64,000 bases of DNA from Leuconostoc mesenteroides subsp. mesenteroides ATCC 8293 (GCF_000014445.1 NC_008531.1:27501-91500); one strand, 5' to 3'. Shown: positions 34,012 to 42,517, counted from the stretch's first letter. Notes: generated by a model not told the origin, from the sequence alone. Program-made: numbers and translations.

Positions 34012-35132
34012 TGATTGCACAAAAGAATAACCTTTCTGTGGCAATGTTTTCTGTTTTATTCGGTTTAATTGTCGGCGCATTGATTATGTTAGTATTCGGC
34101 TATAACCCAATTTCTGGTTATGTTGCGCTACTTGGTTCGGCATTTGGTTCAATGCAGGATATTGGTGGTGTATTGACGCAAATGACACCTTTAATTTTGA
34201 CAGCATTAGGGTTTGCAGTGGCTTCGTCTGCAGGATTCTTCAATATTGGTTTATCAGGTCAAGCTTTAGCCGGATGGGTTGGGGCAGTTTGGTATGCTTT
34301 GAGTTTTCCTGATATGTCAGCTATCATCATGATACCAAGCGCATTAATCATTGGAGCTGGTCTGGGTGCCATTGCTGGGTTCATTCCTGGTTGGCTACGC
34401 GCACAGTTTGGTGCTAGTGAAGTTATTGTGACGATTATGATGAATTATATTTTCTTATTTTTAGGAAATGATATCTTGCAAAATACGATGTCTAAGAATA
34501 TTAAGGAGTCTGCAGAAACAACCAAACAAGTTGGTGCCAATGCATCGCTCCAGATGAAATGGTTGACTGATTTGACGCAAGGTTCAAGCATTTCAGCGGG
34601 AATATTTATTGCTTTAGCAATGATTGTTGTTGTTTGGTTTGTTATGAAGAAAACAACGCTTGGTTTTGAAATTCGTGCGGTTGGTTTAAACCCTGATGCG
34701 GCTAGATATGCTGGTATGTCAGCAAAGCGTAATGCTACAATAGCTATGGCAATATCCGGAGGTTTGGCAGGTTTAGCGGGAACCATTGAGGGACTTGGTA
34801 ATTATCTGAACTTCTTTACGCAAAATGGGTCACCATCAATTGGCTTTGATGGTATGGCTGTTGCTTTACTTGGCGGTGGGTCTTATCTTGGTATACTTGG
34901 TGCTGCTGCAATTTTCTCTATATTAAAAATCGGTGGATTAGGAATGCCAATGTCTTCTGGTGTGCCATTTGAGTTGGTGGATATCGTTACAGCCTCAATT
35001 ATTTTCTTTGTTGGTGTGCGCTATTTGATTCTATTAATTCAAAAGCGAATTAAAGATATGGACGAAAAAGCGGCGTTAGAGGCAGCCAATAAAAAAGCGG
35101 CAAAAGCAAATCAGCAGAAAGGCGGTGAATAA
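34011..35132 (+). CDS. ABC importer permease, nucleoside type (NupP-like)
   Basis: This 373-residue membrane protein has 8-10 segments and the BPD_transp_2 family pattern, including GLSGQALAGW and the EIRAVGLNPDAARYAGM loop, which contacts the ATPase. The C-terminus is a charged Ala/Lys tail. Its start overlaps the ATPase stop by one base. First of the two permease subunits. Confidence 0.9.
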   Translation: MIAQKNNLSVAMFSVLFGLIVGALIMLVFGYNPISGYVALLGSAFGSMQDIGGVLTQMTPLILTALGFAVASSAGFFNIGLSGQALAGWVGAVWYALSFPDMSAIIMIPSALIIGAGLGAIAGFIPGWLRAQFGASEVIVTIMMNYIFLFLGNDILQNTMSKNIKESAETTKQVGANASLQMKWLTDLTQGSSISAGIFIALAMIVVVWFVMKKTTLGFEIRAVGLNPDAARYAGMSAKRNATIAMAISGGLAGLAGTIEGLGNYLNFFTQNGSPSIGFDGMAVALLGGGSYLGILGAAAIFSILKIGGLGMPMSSGVPFELVDIVTASIIFFVGVRYLILLIQKRIKDMDEKAALEAANKKAAKANQQKGGE

Positions 35133-35133
35133 A

Positions 35134-36090
35134 ATGTCACTCATGGCAATGTTATCACTTGTTATATCTAGCACACTAGTTTATTCAGCACCTCTGATAT
35201 TCACTTCAATTGGTGGCACTTTTTCCGAACGTTCAGGTGTCGTTAACGTCGGCCTGGAAGGAATTATGGGAATGGGCGCTTTTGCAGCAGTCGTCTTTAA
35301 CCTAACATTTGCTGGACAACTTGGCGCTGCCACACCTTGGTTAGGCTTGCTAGCTGGTGCCATTGTTGGGGTTGTTTTTTCGCTAATTCACGCTGTTGCT
35401 ACAGTGACACTACGTGCGGATCATATTATTTCTGGAACAGTCATTAACTTGATGGCCCCAGCTTTGGGTGTATTCTTAATTAAAGTTTTATATGGTAAGG
35501 GGCAAACGGAGTCCATCGGGCAAGACTTTGGTTATGCCACGGTTCCTGGATTATCAAAAATGCCAGTATTAGGGCAATTATTCTTTGAAAAAACATCTGG
35601 GCCAGCTTGGTTAGCAATTCTTGTTGCTGGGATATCATGGTATATTATCTTTAAAACAAAGTTTGGTTTACGTCTGCGCTCGGTTGGTGAGAATCCACAA
35701 GCTGCCGATACACTTGGCTTAAATGTTGCACGTTTGCGTTATTCTGGTGTGATGATTTCTGGATTGCTTGGTGGCATTGGTGGTGCAGTTGTAGCACAGT
35801 CAATTTCATTAAACTATTCAGCTAGCACAATTGTTGGACAAGGCTTTATGGCGATGGCCGCAATGATTTTTGGTCGTTGGAATCCATTAGGTGCTTTGGG
35901 TGCTTCGTTGTTCTTTGGTTTGTCACAATCACTTGCTGTGATTGGGGCACAGTTACCAGGATTGAAAAATGTTCCTTCAATTTGGTTACAAATAGCACCA
36001 TACGTACTCACAATCATTGTGCTTGTGTTCTTCTTTGGTAAAACACGTCCGCCTAAGGCTGATGGTGTGAACTATATTAAAGCAGCTTAA
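35134..36090 (+). CDS. ABC importer permease, nucleoside type (NupQ-like)
   Basis: This 318-residue membrane protein belongs to the same BPD_transp_2 family, with NVGLEGIMGMGA and LRSVGENPQAADTLGLNV. I chose ATG 35134 (MSLMAMLSL), one base after the previous stop and after GGCGGTG, rather than the GTG at 35125. Second permease subunit and end of the operon. Confidence 0.9.
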   Translation: MSLMAMLSLVISSTLVYSAPLIFTSIGGTFSERSGVVNVGLEGIMGMGAFAAVVFNLTFAGQLGAATPWLGLLAGAIVGVVFSLIHAVATVTLRADHIISGTVINLMAPALGVFLIKVLYGKGQTESIGQDFGYATVPGLSKMPVLGQLFFEKTSGPAWLAILVAGISWYIIFKTKFGLRLRSVGENPQAADTLGLNVARLRYSGVMISGLLGGIGGAVVAQSISLNYSASTIVGQGFMAMAAMIFGRWNPLGALGASLFFGLSQSLAVIGAQLPGLKNVPSIWLQIAPYVLTIIVLVFFFGKTRPPKADGVNYIKAA

Positions 36091-36097
36091 ATCACAT

Positions 36098-36127
36098 AAA
36101 AAAGCGAATCTTTTGATTCGCTTTTTT
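36098..36127. terminator. Bidirectional terminator
   Basis: AAAAAAGCGAATC and GATTCGCTTTTTT pair over a TTTT loop between the transporter operon and the convergent dehydrogenase. Confidence 0.9.
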
Positions 36128-36129
36128 AT

Positions 36130-37044
36130 TTATAAGTAAGCTGCTGTTTTCTCAGCAATTGCATTAGCTGATTTTTGTAGTAGTATCTTTTCTTCATCGG
36201 TAAGTTGTAGATCAAATTCAGCAGTTACACCATCACGGCCAATAATGGCTGGCGTAGAAATATATCCTTCAAAACGTTCATCATAGTGAGAAACGATGGC
36301 TTCTCTGCGTGCATTGGATAGAACTAATTTTGCAAGAGAAACAGCAGCATGAGCAATGGCAAAATTCGTATATTTTTTACCGGCAAAAACGGTAAAGCCC
36401 CCGACACGTGCAGCCTCTGCAACCTTATCTAGATTAATATCGTACAACTTAACTAATTCATCTGCATTTTTTCCTAATGCATTAACGGTAGACCAAGCGG
36501 CAAATTGTGAATCGCCGTGTTCTCCAAGCATATAACCACTAATTCCGCGAGGATCAATTGCTAATGTATCACCTAATGCACGTTTTAAGCGTGCAGTATC
36601 TAGGTAAGTTCCAGTGCCAAAAACTTGATTCGCTGGGAGGCCAGTTGCTTTTTGATAGATACCAGTAATAACGTCAACAGGATTTGAGATAACAATGAGC
36701 ACACCATTAAAGCCTGCTTGCTTTAAGTCAGATCCAACCTGTTGTACCTCTGGGGTATTAGCTTTTAGTTCTGTAAAACGATCGCCACCAGGCTTAATCA
36801 ATTCGATGTGTCCCAGAGCAGAAATAACAACTTCAGCGTCTGTTAAATCTGTTACTGTTCCAGCGTGTACTTCGACATGATGATCTAATAGACTGGCAGC
36901 ATCACGAAAATCAAGCTCTTCAGATGCAAGTTTTTCTGGATTTTTATCTACTAAAACAATTTCATCTGCTAATCCTTGTGCAATAATGATGTGGGCTACC
37001 GTTACACCAACATGTCCAATGCCAACAACACCTATTTTTCTCAT
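36130..37044 (-). CDS. L-2-hydroxyisocaproate / L-lactate dehydrogenase family
   Basis: This 304-residue NAD enzyme has the glycine motif GIGHVG (residues 7-12), the NAD loop VISNPVDVIT, the active-site GEHGDSQ (His near 178) and YISTPAIIGRDGV. The pattern ISALGHIELIKPGGDRF and GTGTYLDTARLKRALGD follows the L-HicDH of Weissella confusa more than classical LDH. It would interconvert 2-keto and L-2-hydroxy acids, for example from branched-chain amino acids. Single gene. Confidence 0.88.
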   Translation of the reverse strand: MRKIGVVGIGHVGVTVAHIIIAQGLADEIVLVDKNPEKLASEELDFRDAASLLDHHVEVHAGTVTDLTDAEVVISALGHIELIKPGGDRFTELKANTPEVQQVGSDLKQAGFNGVLIVISNPVDVITGIYQKATGLPANQVFGTGTYLDTARLKRALGDTLAIDPRGISGYMLGEHGDSQFAAWSTVNALGKNADELVKLYDINLDKVAEAARVGGFTVFAGKKYTNFAIAHAAVSLAKLVLSNARREAIVSHYDERFEGYISTPAIIGRDGVTAEFDLQLTDEEKILLQKSANAIAEKTAAYL

Positions 37045-37107
37045 GTGAGTACCTCGTTAATATATTATGTGTTACAAATTAGATTATACACATAATTAGT
37101 GTAAATG

Positions 37108-37146
37108 AAAACAGCAGTGGTACTGTCTCAGTGTCACTGCTGTTTT
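37108..37146 (-). terminator. Terminator of TrpXYZ-like operon
   Basis: On the minus strand AAAACAGCAGTG pairs with CACTGCTGTTTT past the stop of the ATPase gene. Confidence 0.75.
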
Positions 37147-37159
37147 GGTAGGTTAAAAA

Positions 37160-37915
37160 TTAACTGACAAAGTATTTTAAAATTTGCGTCTCATCAAGTG
37201 CTTTTTTTTCGTCATCGCGCACATCAAGTACAATATTACCGGCATTTAAAATAATTAACCTGTTACCATATTTCAACGCATCGGCTAAATTGTGTGTAAT
37301 CATTAGGGCAGTCAGATTATTTGCAGTAACTTGCTCATTTGTTGCAAGCATCAGCTGCTCAGATGTCTTGGGATCAAGTGCAGCAGTATGTTCATCTAAC
37401 AAAAGTAGCTCTGGTTTAACACGTGTAGCCATTAGAAAACTTAGTGCTTGACGCTGACCACCGGACAAATCACCGGTTGCTGTATTGAGACGACGGTCTA
37501 AATTGTTGCCCATGACCTTGGTTAATGCAGCATATTCAGTCAATTTTTTTTGTGTTAATCCACGACTTCGTAACGTACGCTTGCTACCTCGCTTTTCAGC
37601 AAGAAGTAGATTTTCAGCGACCGTCATTCTAGGCGCAGTACCCATTTTAGGATCTTGAAAGACACGAGCAATGTAATTTGTACGCTTAACGGCTGTTTCA
37701 TGAGCAATATTATTACCGTTATGCAAGATTTTACCAGATGCTACTGATAGGTTACCTGCAATAGTGTTAAATAGTGTTGACTTACCAGCACCGTTAGTGC
37801 CCAAAACCGTGATGAAATCTCCGTCGTAAATATCGAAATTAATTGACTTTAGTATTTGAATACTATCCCCAACTGTGACAATGACGTCTTTAAGAGAGAA
37901 AACTGGTTTAGTCAT
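37160..37915 (-). CDS. ABC transporter ATPase, TrpZ-like
   Basis: This ATPase of about 251 residues has Walker A GTNGAGKST, signature LSGGQRQAL and Walker B LLLLDEHTAAL. Asp-Glu-His in place of Asp-Glu-Pro is a family trait. It is third gene of a substrate-binding/permease/ATPase operon like the TrpXYZ tryptophan importer of streptococci. The Met at 37915 follows AAAGGTG and overlaps the permease end by a few bases. Confidence 0.88.
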   Translation of the reverse strand: MTKPVFSLKDVIVTVGDSIQILKSINFDIYDGDFITVLGTNGAGKSTLFNTIAGNLSVASGKILHNGNNIAHETAVKRTNYIARVFQDPKMGTAPRMTVAENLLLAEKRGSKRTLRSRGLTQKKLTEYAALTKVMGNNLDRRLNTATGDLSGGQRQALSFLMATRVKPELLLLDEHTAALDPKTSEQLMLATNEQVTANNLTALMITHNLADALKYGNRLIILNAGNIVLDVRDDEKKALDETQILKYFVS

Positions 37916-38807
37916 GTGGTGTAACACCTTTCTTAATTATTTTATCGAGATTCAGCGCATGACGCAGTTGCGGCAAAATCATAGCAGCAGCTAAGACGAT
38001 AGCTGAAATAAGGTTGATGTCGTTAGTAGAAAAACCAAGTCGTAGGACAGCTAATAAGACTAAACGGTATAGAATAGAACCGACAATAACGGCAACTAAA
38101 CGCTCATTTAATGTTAATTCACCGAAAACAACTTCGCCGATAATAATTGAAGCTAAAGCAATAACGATAATGCCAATACCCATGTTGATGTCAGCATAAC
38201 CATTATTTTGTGCGATAACAGCGCCTCCGAAGGCGATAAGACCATTGGACAACATTAGTCCCATGATTGTCATGCGGTCCGTTTGAATCCCAATTGATTG
38301 TGCCATGTTAGGGTTGTCACCGGTAGCAATAAAGGCTTGTCCTAATTCGGTTTGCAAGAAAAAAATTAATCCTGCTGTGATGACAGCAATAATAACCAAG
38401 CCTAAGAAAACAGAGTCAAAATATTTTGGTAAGTGCTGCAATATTTTGATAGAGAAAATCGACTTTTGATTTAGCAATGAAATATTTGCTGAACCCATAA
38501 TACGGAGATTAATAGATAATGTTGCCGTCATGACTAAGATACCAGATAAAAGAATAGGAATTTTTCCTTTGGTATAAAGTAACCCAGTAATTAACCCAGC
38601 AATTGTGCCGACTAAGAAAGCGGCAATGGTCGCGATAAATGGGTCAATTCCGTGAGCAATCATCGCTACTGCTGTTGACGCACCTAAAGGGAAAGAGCCT
38701 TCAACGGTCATATCAGGAAAGTTTAAAATTCGAAATGTGAGAAACAACGCGACACCGAGCACGGCCCATAAGAGACCTTGCCCAATACTAGATACAATCA
38801 TACTCAT
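37908..38807 (-). CDS. ABC transporter permease, TrpY-like
   Basis: This 299-residue membrane protein has eight or nine segments of the BPD_transp_2 type, with the FPDMTVEGSFPLGAS segment (residues about 30-44) typical of permeases paired with ABC_sub_bind receptors. The AAGGAG site precedes the ATG at 38807, which overlaps the receptor stop (ATGA). Second gene of the attenuated operon. Confidence 0.9.
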   Translation of the reverse strand: MSMIVSSIGQGLLWAVLGVALFLTFRILNFPDMTVEGSFPLGASTAVAMIAHGIDPFIATIAAFLVGTIAGLITGLLYTKGKIPILLSGILVMTATLSINLRIMGSANISLLNQKSIFSIKILQHLPKYFDSVFLGLVIIAVITAGLIFFLQTELGQAFIATGDNPNMAQSIGIQTDRMTIMGLMLSNGLIAFGGAVIAQNNGYADINMGIGIIVIALASIIIGEVVFGELTLNERLVAVIVGSILYRLVLLAVLRLGFSTNDINLISAIVLAAAMILPQLRHALNLDKIIKKGVTPHD

Positions 38808-39808
38808 TTGAAGACTTCTCCTTTAGTTTCAGCTTCCTTAACCATGCTTGCTGGCAAATTGATACCTAGCAGTTTGGCTTGCTTTAAGTTGATGGTCATT
38901 TCGCCCTTTGTAATGGTTTTGACAGGGTAGGTTGCGGTGTTCTTGCCCTTTAAGACTTGTCCGGCCATGACACCGGCTTGATAACCTATATCATACTGGC
39001 TAACGGATACAGTGGCGACGCCACCATCCTTCACCATGGTATCCACGGCAGGGATAACTGGAATTTTTTCTTGGTTGGTGACGTTAATGAGTGTTTTCAT
39101 AGCACTTGCAACGCCGTTATCTTGCGGTGCATAGACAACATCAACTTGGCTGGCCATTGTTTCGGCAACTTGTTGCATATCGTTAGTTGTTGAAATAGTG
39201 TACATTTTAACAGTGTAGCCAGCTTTTTTAGCCAGTTTTTCCATGTTTTTAGCATTATATTCACCACCATGATCTGATGTTGTGTAAATAATACCTAATG
39301 TTTTAGCTTTGGGAACGACTTGTTGAACCACATCTAAATGTTGCTGCAAAGGAGAGTCACCAGAAACACCGGTCACATTATTTCCCGGGCGTTGCGTTGT
39401 TTTGACTAATCCAGACCCCGCTGGGTCTGTAATTCCGGCTAGAATAACCGGATTATTACCATCAGCTGTTTTGGCTAAGGATAAGGCAGCTGGTGTGGCA
39501 ATTCCGATTGTTAAATCAGCATTCTCATTGGCAAATTTTTGTGACATTGTTTTGAGATTTGATTGGTCAGCCTGAGCATTTTGATAGTCAATCTTAATCT
39601 TTTTACCTGAGTAACCTTGAGATTTTAGTCCCGCAACAATACCATGATGAATTTGATCTAAGGCAGGGTGTGTAACTAGTTGCAAAATGCCAACAGTTGG
39701 CACGTAAGTTGATTTTTTTTCTTGTGTGTTTGGTTTGCTAGTAACAATAAATGCTACGGCTAGAAATGCAACAATAATTGTAATTGCCGACAAAAGTCGT
39801 TTGTTCAT
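38804..39808 (-). CDS. ABC transporter substrate-binding protein, TrpX-like
   Basis: This protein of about 334 residues has an N-terminal membrane anchor or signal (LLSAITIIVAFLAVAFIVT) with no lipobox Cys, then an ABC_sub_bind domain (VGILQLVTHPALDQIHHGIV). It belongs to the family that includes TrpX of streptococci. The Met at 39808 follows GGAGAATATC. The upstream mRNA encodes a Trp-Trp leader peptide and attenuator, which supports tryptophan or a precursor as substrate. Confidence 0.9.
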   Translation of the reverse strand: MNKRLLSAITIIVAFLAVAFIVTSKPNTQEKKSTYVPTVGILQLVTHPALDQIHHGIVAGLKSQGYSGKKIKIDYQNAQADQSNLKTMSQKFANENADLTIGIATPAALSLAKTADGNNPVILAGITDPAGSGLVKTTQRPGNNVTGVSGDSPLQQHLDVVQQVVPKAKTLGIIYTTSDHGGEYNAKNMEKLAKKAGYTVKMYTISTTNDMQQVAETMASQVDVVYAPQDNGVASAMKTLINVTNQEKIPVIPAVDTMVKDGGVATVSVSQYDIGYQAGVMAGQVLKGKNTATYPVKTITKGEMTINLKQAKLLGINLPASMVKEAETKGEVFK

Positions 39809-39836
39809 GATATTCTCCAAATCTCTCTGCTCTTCT

Positions 39837-39881
39837 AAACTAAAATGACCTTGGCTCGCCACGCAGGGCTTTCCAAGGTCA
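39837..39881 (-). terminator. Leader hairpin C (terminator-like)
   Basis: On the minus strand TGACCTTGG pairs with CCAAGGTCA, followed by ATTTTAGTTT. It is third in a series of hairpins between leader peptide and receptor gene. Confidence 0.6.
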
Positions 39882-39916
39882 AAAGAAAAGTCTGCATGGC
39901 ATATTCCCATACAGAC
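39881..39916 (-). terminator. Leader hairpin B (terminator-like)
   Basis: On the minus strand GTCTGTATGG pairs with CCATGCAGAC around GAATATG, followed by TTTTCTTTT. Confidence 0.6.
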
Positions 39917-39927
39917 CCGATTGTTGC

Positions 39928-39995
39928 AAAAAATAGTCGGTATGGATAAAACAAATGTTTTAAACATCAGCTTTATCCGTTACCGAAAAGCTGAT
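39928..39995 (-). promoter_or_regulatory. Tryptophan attenuator: terminator and competing antiterminator
   Basis: Minus-strand RNA. Terminator: CGGTAACGGATAAA (39985-39972) pairs with TTTATCCATACCG (39950-39938), then ACTATTTTTT. Antiterminator: ATCAGCTTT (39995-39987) pairs with AAAGCTGAT (39974-39966); it shares the AAA of the terminator arm and holds the rest of that arm in its loop, so the two exclude each other. The leader peptide stop codon is one base from ATCAGCTTT, so a ribosome that finishes the peptide covers it and the terminator wins. A ribosome stalled at Trp-Trp leaves it free. Confidence 0.8.
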
Positions 39996-39996
39996 T

Positions 39997-40044
39997 CTAC
40001 CGACGCCACCAGGCGTTATTGAGTTGAACTGCTAAGTTTTGCAT
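39997..40044 (-). CDS. Trp-Trp attenuation leader peptide (MQNLAVQLNNAWWRR)
   Basis: A 15-residue ORF with a CGGAG ribosome site, two adjacent Trp codons (TGG TGG) at positions 12-13, and a stop at the edge of the antiterminator. Trp is rare, so two in 15 is a strong sign of a sensing leader. ACGCC/GGCGT flanks the Trp codons and would form the pause hairpin. It follows a good promoter. Confidence 0.8.
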   Translation of the reverse strand: MQNLAVQLNNAWWRR

Positions 40045-40071
40045 AATTATCTCCGAGTTGTTTATGAAATA

Positions 40072-40100
40072 AGAATACTAAGAATTTGATGAGTTGTCAA
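40072..40100 (-). promoter_or_regulatory. Promoter of attenuated TrpXYZ-like operon
   Basis: Minus strand TTGACA (40100-40095), 17 bp, TATTCT (40077-40072), with transcription expected about 20-25 bases before the leader peptide ATG. Confidence 0.7.
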
Positions 40101-40274
40101 TAGTTTTTTCAAAATAAAAACGTATCAGTATGTGTCCTTTTAAAACAGTGTAGAATGCCTAAAAAGTTTTTCTCATAAGAAAAACTGAAAGAATAAGCAA
40201 TATTTATGGATATAATAAAGATAAAAATATTATGTTTATTGTCAACGTAAACATATTAACTAAAAGGGAGTTAT

Positions 40275-40862
40275 ATGAATGATTTAGTCAATACTTTTTC
40301 AGAAGTCAATAATTTAGGTCGGTTAATTCGTGGCATGCGTGAAGCACGTGGCGTTTCTGTCAATGATTTAGTCCGAGCGACAGGGTTGTCGCGTAGTATG
40401 ATTTCTAAATTTGAAAGAGGGCAGACAGACATTCAGTTAAGCAGCATGATTAAGATATTTAGTGCTATGTCCTTAACCTTAGATGACTTATGTCATGCGA
40501 GACTATTTGACGAATTTTTAATGAATGAATTGTGCGAAAAAGCTTATCAATTTCAAAATGACCACATCGTGTTAAAACAAATTTTAGATGAAATATGTAG
40601 CCGTGATTTTTTAATACGACAAGAAGAAATTTTAAAATTAATTTTGCAGACGTTGCTCAATTCTAATCGTGGTTTGCCAAGTGAAGTTGAGAATTATTTT
40701 GATAACCTAGATGGCATTTGGTCTTTCGATACTTATCTGGCATTATTGGCAGAACCTTTCTTAACTCAACGTATTCACTTACGAATTGCTAAGGAATTAG
40801 CCCAGTATCAAGGATATCGTCCCAAAATTATTAACACCGCGTATCATGTTTTTGTTCATTAG
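40275..40862 (+). CDS. XRE family transcriptional regulator (short Rgg-like)
   Basis: This 195-residue protein has an XRE helix-turn-helix (VSVNDLVRATGLSRSMISKFERGQTDI, residues about 28-54) and a helical C-terminal part. The layout recalls Rgg/MutR regulators, but it is about 90 residues shorter than they are, so peptide binding is doubtful. AAAGGGAG site before the ATG. It is followed by an SDR gene. Confidence 0.82.
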   Translation: MNDLVNTFSEVNNLGRLIRGMREARGVSVNDLVRATGLSRSMISKFERGQTDIQLSSMIKIFSAMSLTLDDLCHARLFDEFLMNELCEKAYQFQNDHIVLKQILDEICSRDFLIRQEEILKLILQTLLNSNRGLPSEVENYFDNLDGIWSFDTYLALLAEPFLTQRIHLRIAKELAQYQGYRPKIINTAYHVFVH

Positions 40863-40919
40863 GAGGTTGTGTTTAGGCTCCGGCATCCTACAGAAAAGAT
40901 CACTCTAAGGAGAATGTTG

Positions 40920-41657
40920 ATGAAAAATATCGTTATAACGGGTGGTACTTCTGGCGTGGGATTTGCCATTGCCAAAGAAATAGCAAAAGAAGGACACAAT
41001 ATAATTATTGTTGGTCGTCATGAATATAAAGCCCATATAGCTCAGAAGAAGCTAGGAAATAATGTTAAAGTAGCTATCGGAGACCTATCCGACGAAGCTG
41101 AACGTGAGGGTGTGATTGATGAAATTAAAAGGTCATTTTCACATATTGACGTGCTAATTCATAGTGCAGGTGTTCTCCCACGCAATGCGAGTGAAAATAT
41201 CTATGTGAATTTATTACCACATTATTATTTAACGACTAGATTACGTGGCTTATTAGCAAACAGTAGGGTGTTGATTATCACAGGACACCCACAAGCAGTA
41301 AATCTTGTACCGATTTGTGAAATACAAAGTAGCGCATTTTCTAGAGCAGCGTGGGTAATCACGCACAAAACGCTCCTAATGATCTTATTAAATCAAATGT
41401 TGCGAGATTGCAATACCACAGTCAATAGCTTTTACCCCGGACAAGTGAATAGCAATTTGATGAGATATACCAAAAAAATAGATAACACAGAAGTACCGGT
41501 AGGAGCATATTTGGCGCTTAATGCTACTTTAGAGAAAATGTCAGGCATATTTTTTGATGAAAATGGTAAAATAGTACAGCTTGATAATAAGAAGTATAAT
41601 TTAAAAACAGCAGAAGAAATTTTGGCACCATACTTGAGTAAGATAACTACGTATTAG
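40920..41657 (+). CDS. Short-chain dehydrogenase/reductase
   Basis: This protein of about 245 residues has the SDR cofactor motif TGGTSGVG (near residue 6), the NNAG-equivalent HSAGV and a long C-terminal part. The catalytic YxxxK is not clear (the usual place reads AAWVITHKT), so it may be a non-catalytic or atypical SDR. I chose ATG 40920 after AAGGAG; the GTG frame from 40869 has no ribosome site. It probably forms an operon with the regulator. Confidence 0.75.
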   Translation: MKNIVITGGTSGVGFAIAKEIAKEGHNIIIVGRHEYKAHIAQKKLGNNVKVAIGDLSDEAEREGVIDEIKRSFSHIDVLIHSAGVLPRNASENIYVNLLPHYYLTTRLRGLLANSRVLIITGHPQAVNLVPICEIQSSAFSRAAWVITHKTLLMILLNQMLRDCNTTVNSFYPGQVNSNLMRYTKKIDNTEVPVGAYLALNATLEKMSGIFFDENGKIVQLDNKKYNLKTAEEILAPYLSKITTY

Positions 41658-41701
41658 GAACTATCATATTGTGGATTAATGAATTGGATGTTATTATTCT
41701 A

Positions 41702-41747
41702 TTGACTTAAATAGTAATAATTACTATAATTAAAAGTAATTGTTACT
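41702..41747 (+). promoter_or_regulatory. Consensus promoter with two AGTAAT/ATTACT operators
   Basis: TTGACT (41702), 17 bp, TATAAT (41725). TAGTAAT-A-ATTACTA (41712-41726) is a perfect 7-1-7 dyad of the Fur-family type, overlapping the -10, and AGTAAT-T-GTTACT (41735-41747) is a second copy just downstream. The 7-1-7 form recalls Zur or Fur boxes. Confidence 0.6.
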
Positions 41748-41772
41748 ATTTATTGAAAAGGAAAAAATAATA

Positions 41773-41898
41773 ATGGCAGAAAAAAATGATTTAAGCAGTG
41801 CATACCGACGATTAAAGAGTCCGAACGCGAAGACAAGAGACCGTGCTTTGAAATTATTAAAAGAAATCAAGGCTAAAAAGTCACAAAAAAGTAAATAG
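41773..41898 (+). CDS. 41-residue basic small protein
   Basis: A 41-residue protein, about one third Lys and Arg, with the core SSAYRRLKSPNAKTRDRALK, predicted as helix-turn-helix-like pair of amphipathic helices. It has an AAAAGGA site, its own consensus promoter with paired dyads and its own terminator, so it is a genuine gene. No known family is recognised. A Fur- or Zur-type regulated small protein is suggested by the operators. Confidence 0.7.
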   Translation: MAEKNDLSSAYRRLKSPNAKTRDRALKLLKEIKAKKSQKSK

Positions 41899-41917
41899 CT
41901 GTTCAATATGTGAAAAG

Positions 41918-41942
41918 GCATCGTATGTTATGATGCTTTTTT
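41918..41942 (+). terminator. Terminator of small-protein gene
   Basis: GCATC and GATGC pair around GTATGTTAT and are followed by six T. Confidence 0.75.
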
Positions 41943-41960
41943 GATTGGGCGCATATTTTT

Positions 41961-42040
41961 AACCGTTTAGTGCATTTTTACAACCGTTTATGTTATTGAA
42001 GTAGAAAAACTAAATCAAGTGTATATAGTTATTGTTATAT
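41961..42040 (+). promoter_or_regulatory. LytTR-type direct repeats and promoter, orphan
   Basis: AACCGTTTA at 41961 and 41982 are exact copies 21 bp apart, followed about 30 bases on by GTGTATATAGT, a possible -10. The same arrangement precedes the peptide array and the inducer. No intact GG-leader gene follows here. Confidence 0.65.
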
Positions 42041-42517
42041 AGATTAAAATACAACAAATTTAAAAGGGAGGGTGAAAAACATCAAATTACATCAGAAGGG
42101 ATAATCATCAAAACTATCTGATGCGTTTGTTTATGTTTTGAAATTTAGATTGATCTTAATCGTGCTAATTATTGTTTATAATTGGGGAATTGTATGAAGT
42201 GATTTTGAAAAAAGTCATTTCAGGTGATAATGTGCATGCGCCATAGAACTGTTTTTTATGGTGATTCAGTCTACATACTTGGGACACTTAATTTGAATCA
42301 TAAAGTGTTCTTGTTATTGAAGTGAGTTAATGGGGAGAAGGATATGAAATGGAATCGTTATTTATTCAAGTTCATTACCTTTGCATGTGTAGTTCTATCT
42401 TCAAAATTAATGGAGATGGACAATTTTCGAAAAAGCTAGTATGTTAGATCACAATTTTACATTGATCAGCTTCGGAAAATTTGTTGCACGATAAAAAATT
42501 TTTGGAGTAGTATAGGT
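42041..42517. other. Transcribed region with no clear gene
   Basis: It holds a small hairpin (CATCAGA/TCTGATG near 42090-42124) after an AGGGAGGG site, but the ORF there is only 10 codons, and a 31-codon ORF at 42344. It may be the remains of a bacteriocin gene or a regulatory RNA. Confidence 0.35.
42344..42439 (+). CDS. Possible 31-residue membrane peptide
   Basis: A short ORF with a strong GGGGAGAAGG site, a basic start (MKWNRYLFKF) and one hydrophobic segment (ITFACVVLSS), ending in a charged tail. It lies downstream of the LytTR-type promoter. It might be an immunity peptide, toxin-like peptide or gene remnant. Confidence 0.35.
   Translation: MKWNRYLFKFITFACVVLSSKLMEMDNFRKS

Noticed and set aside
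39837-40044. T-box before the TrpXYZ-like operon, as in streptococci
   Set aside because: No T-box motif (GGTGGNACC or the GGTGGTAACACG form seen at 62647) and no Stem I pattern; the Trp-Trp leader peptide explains the region better.
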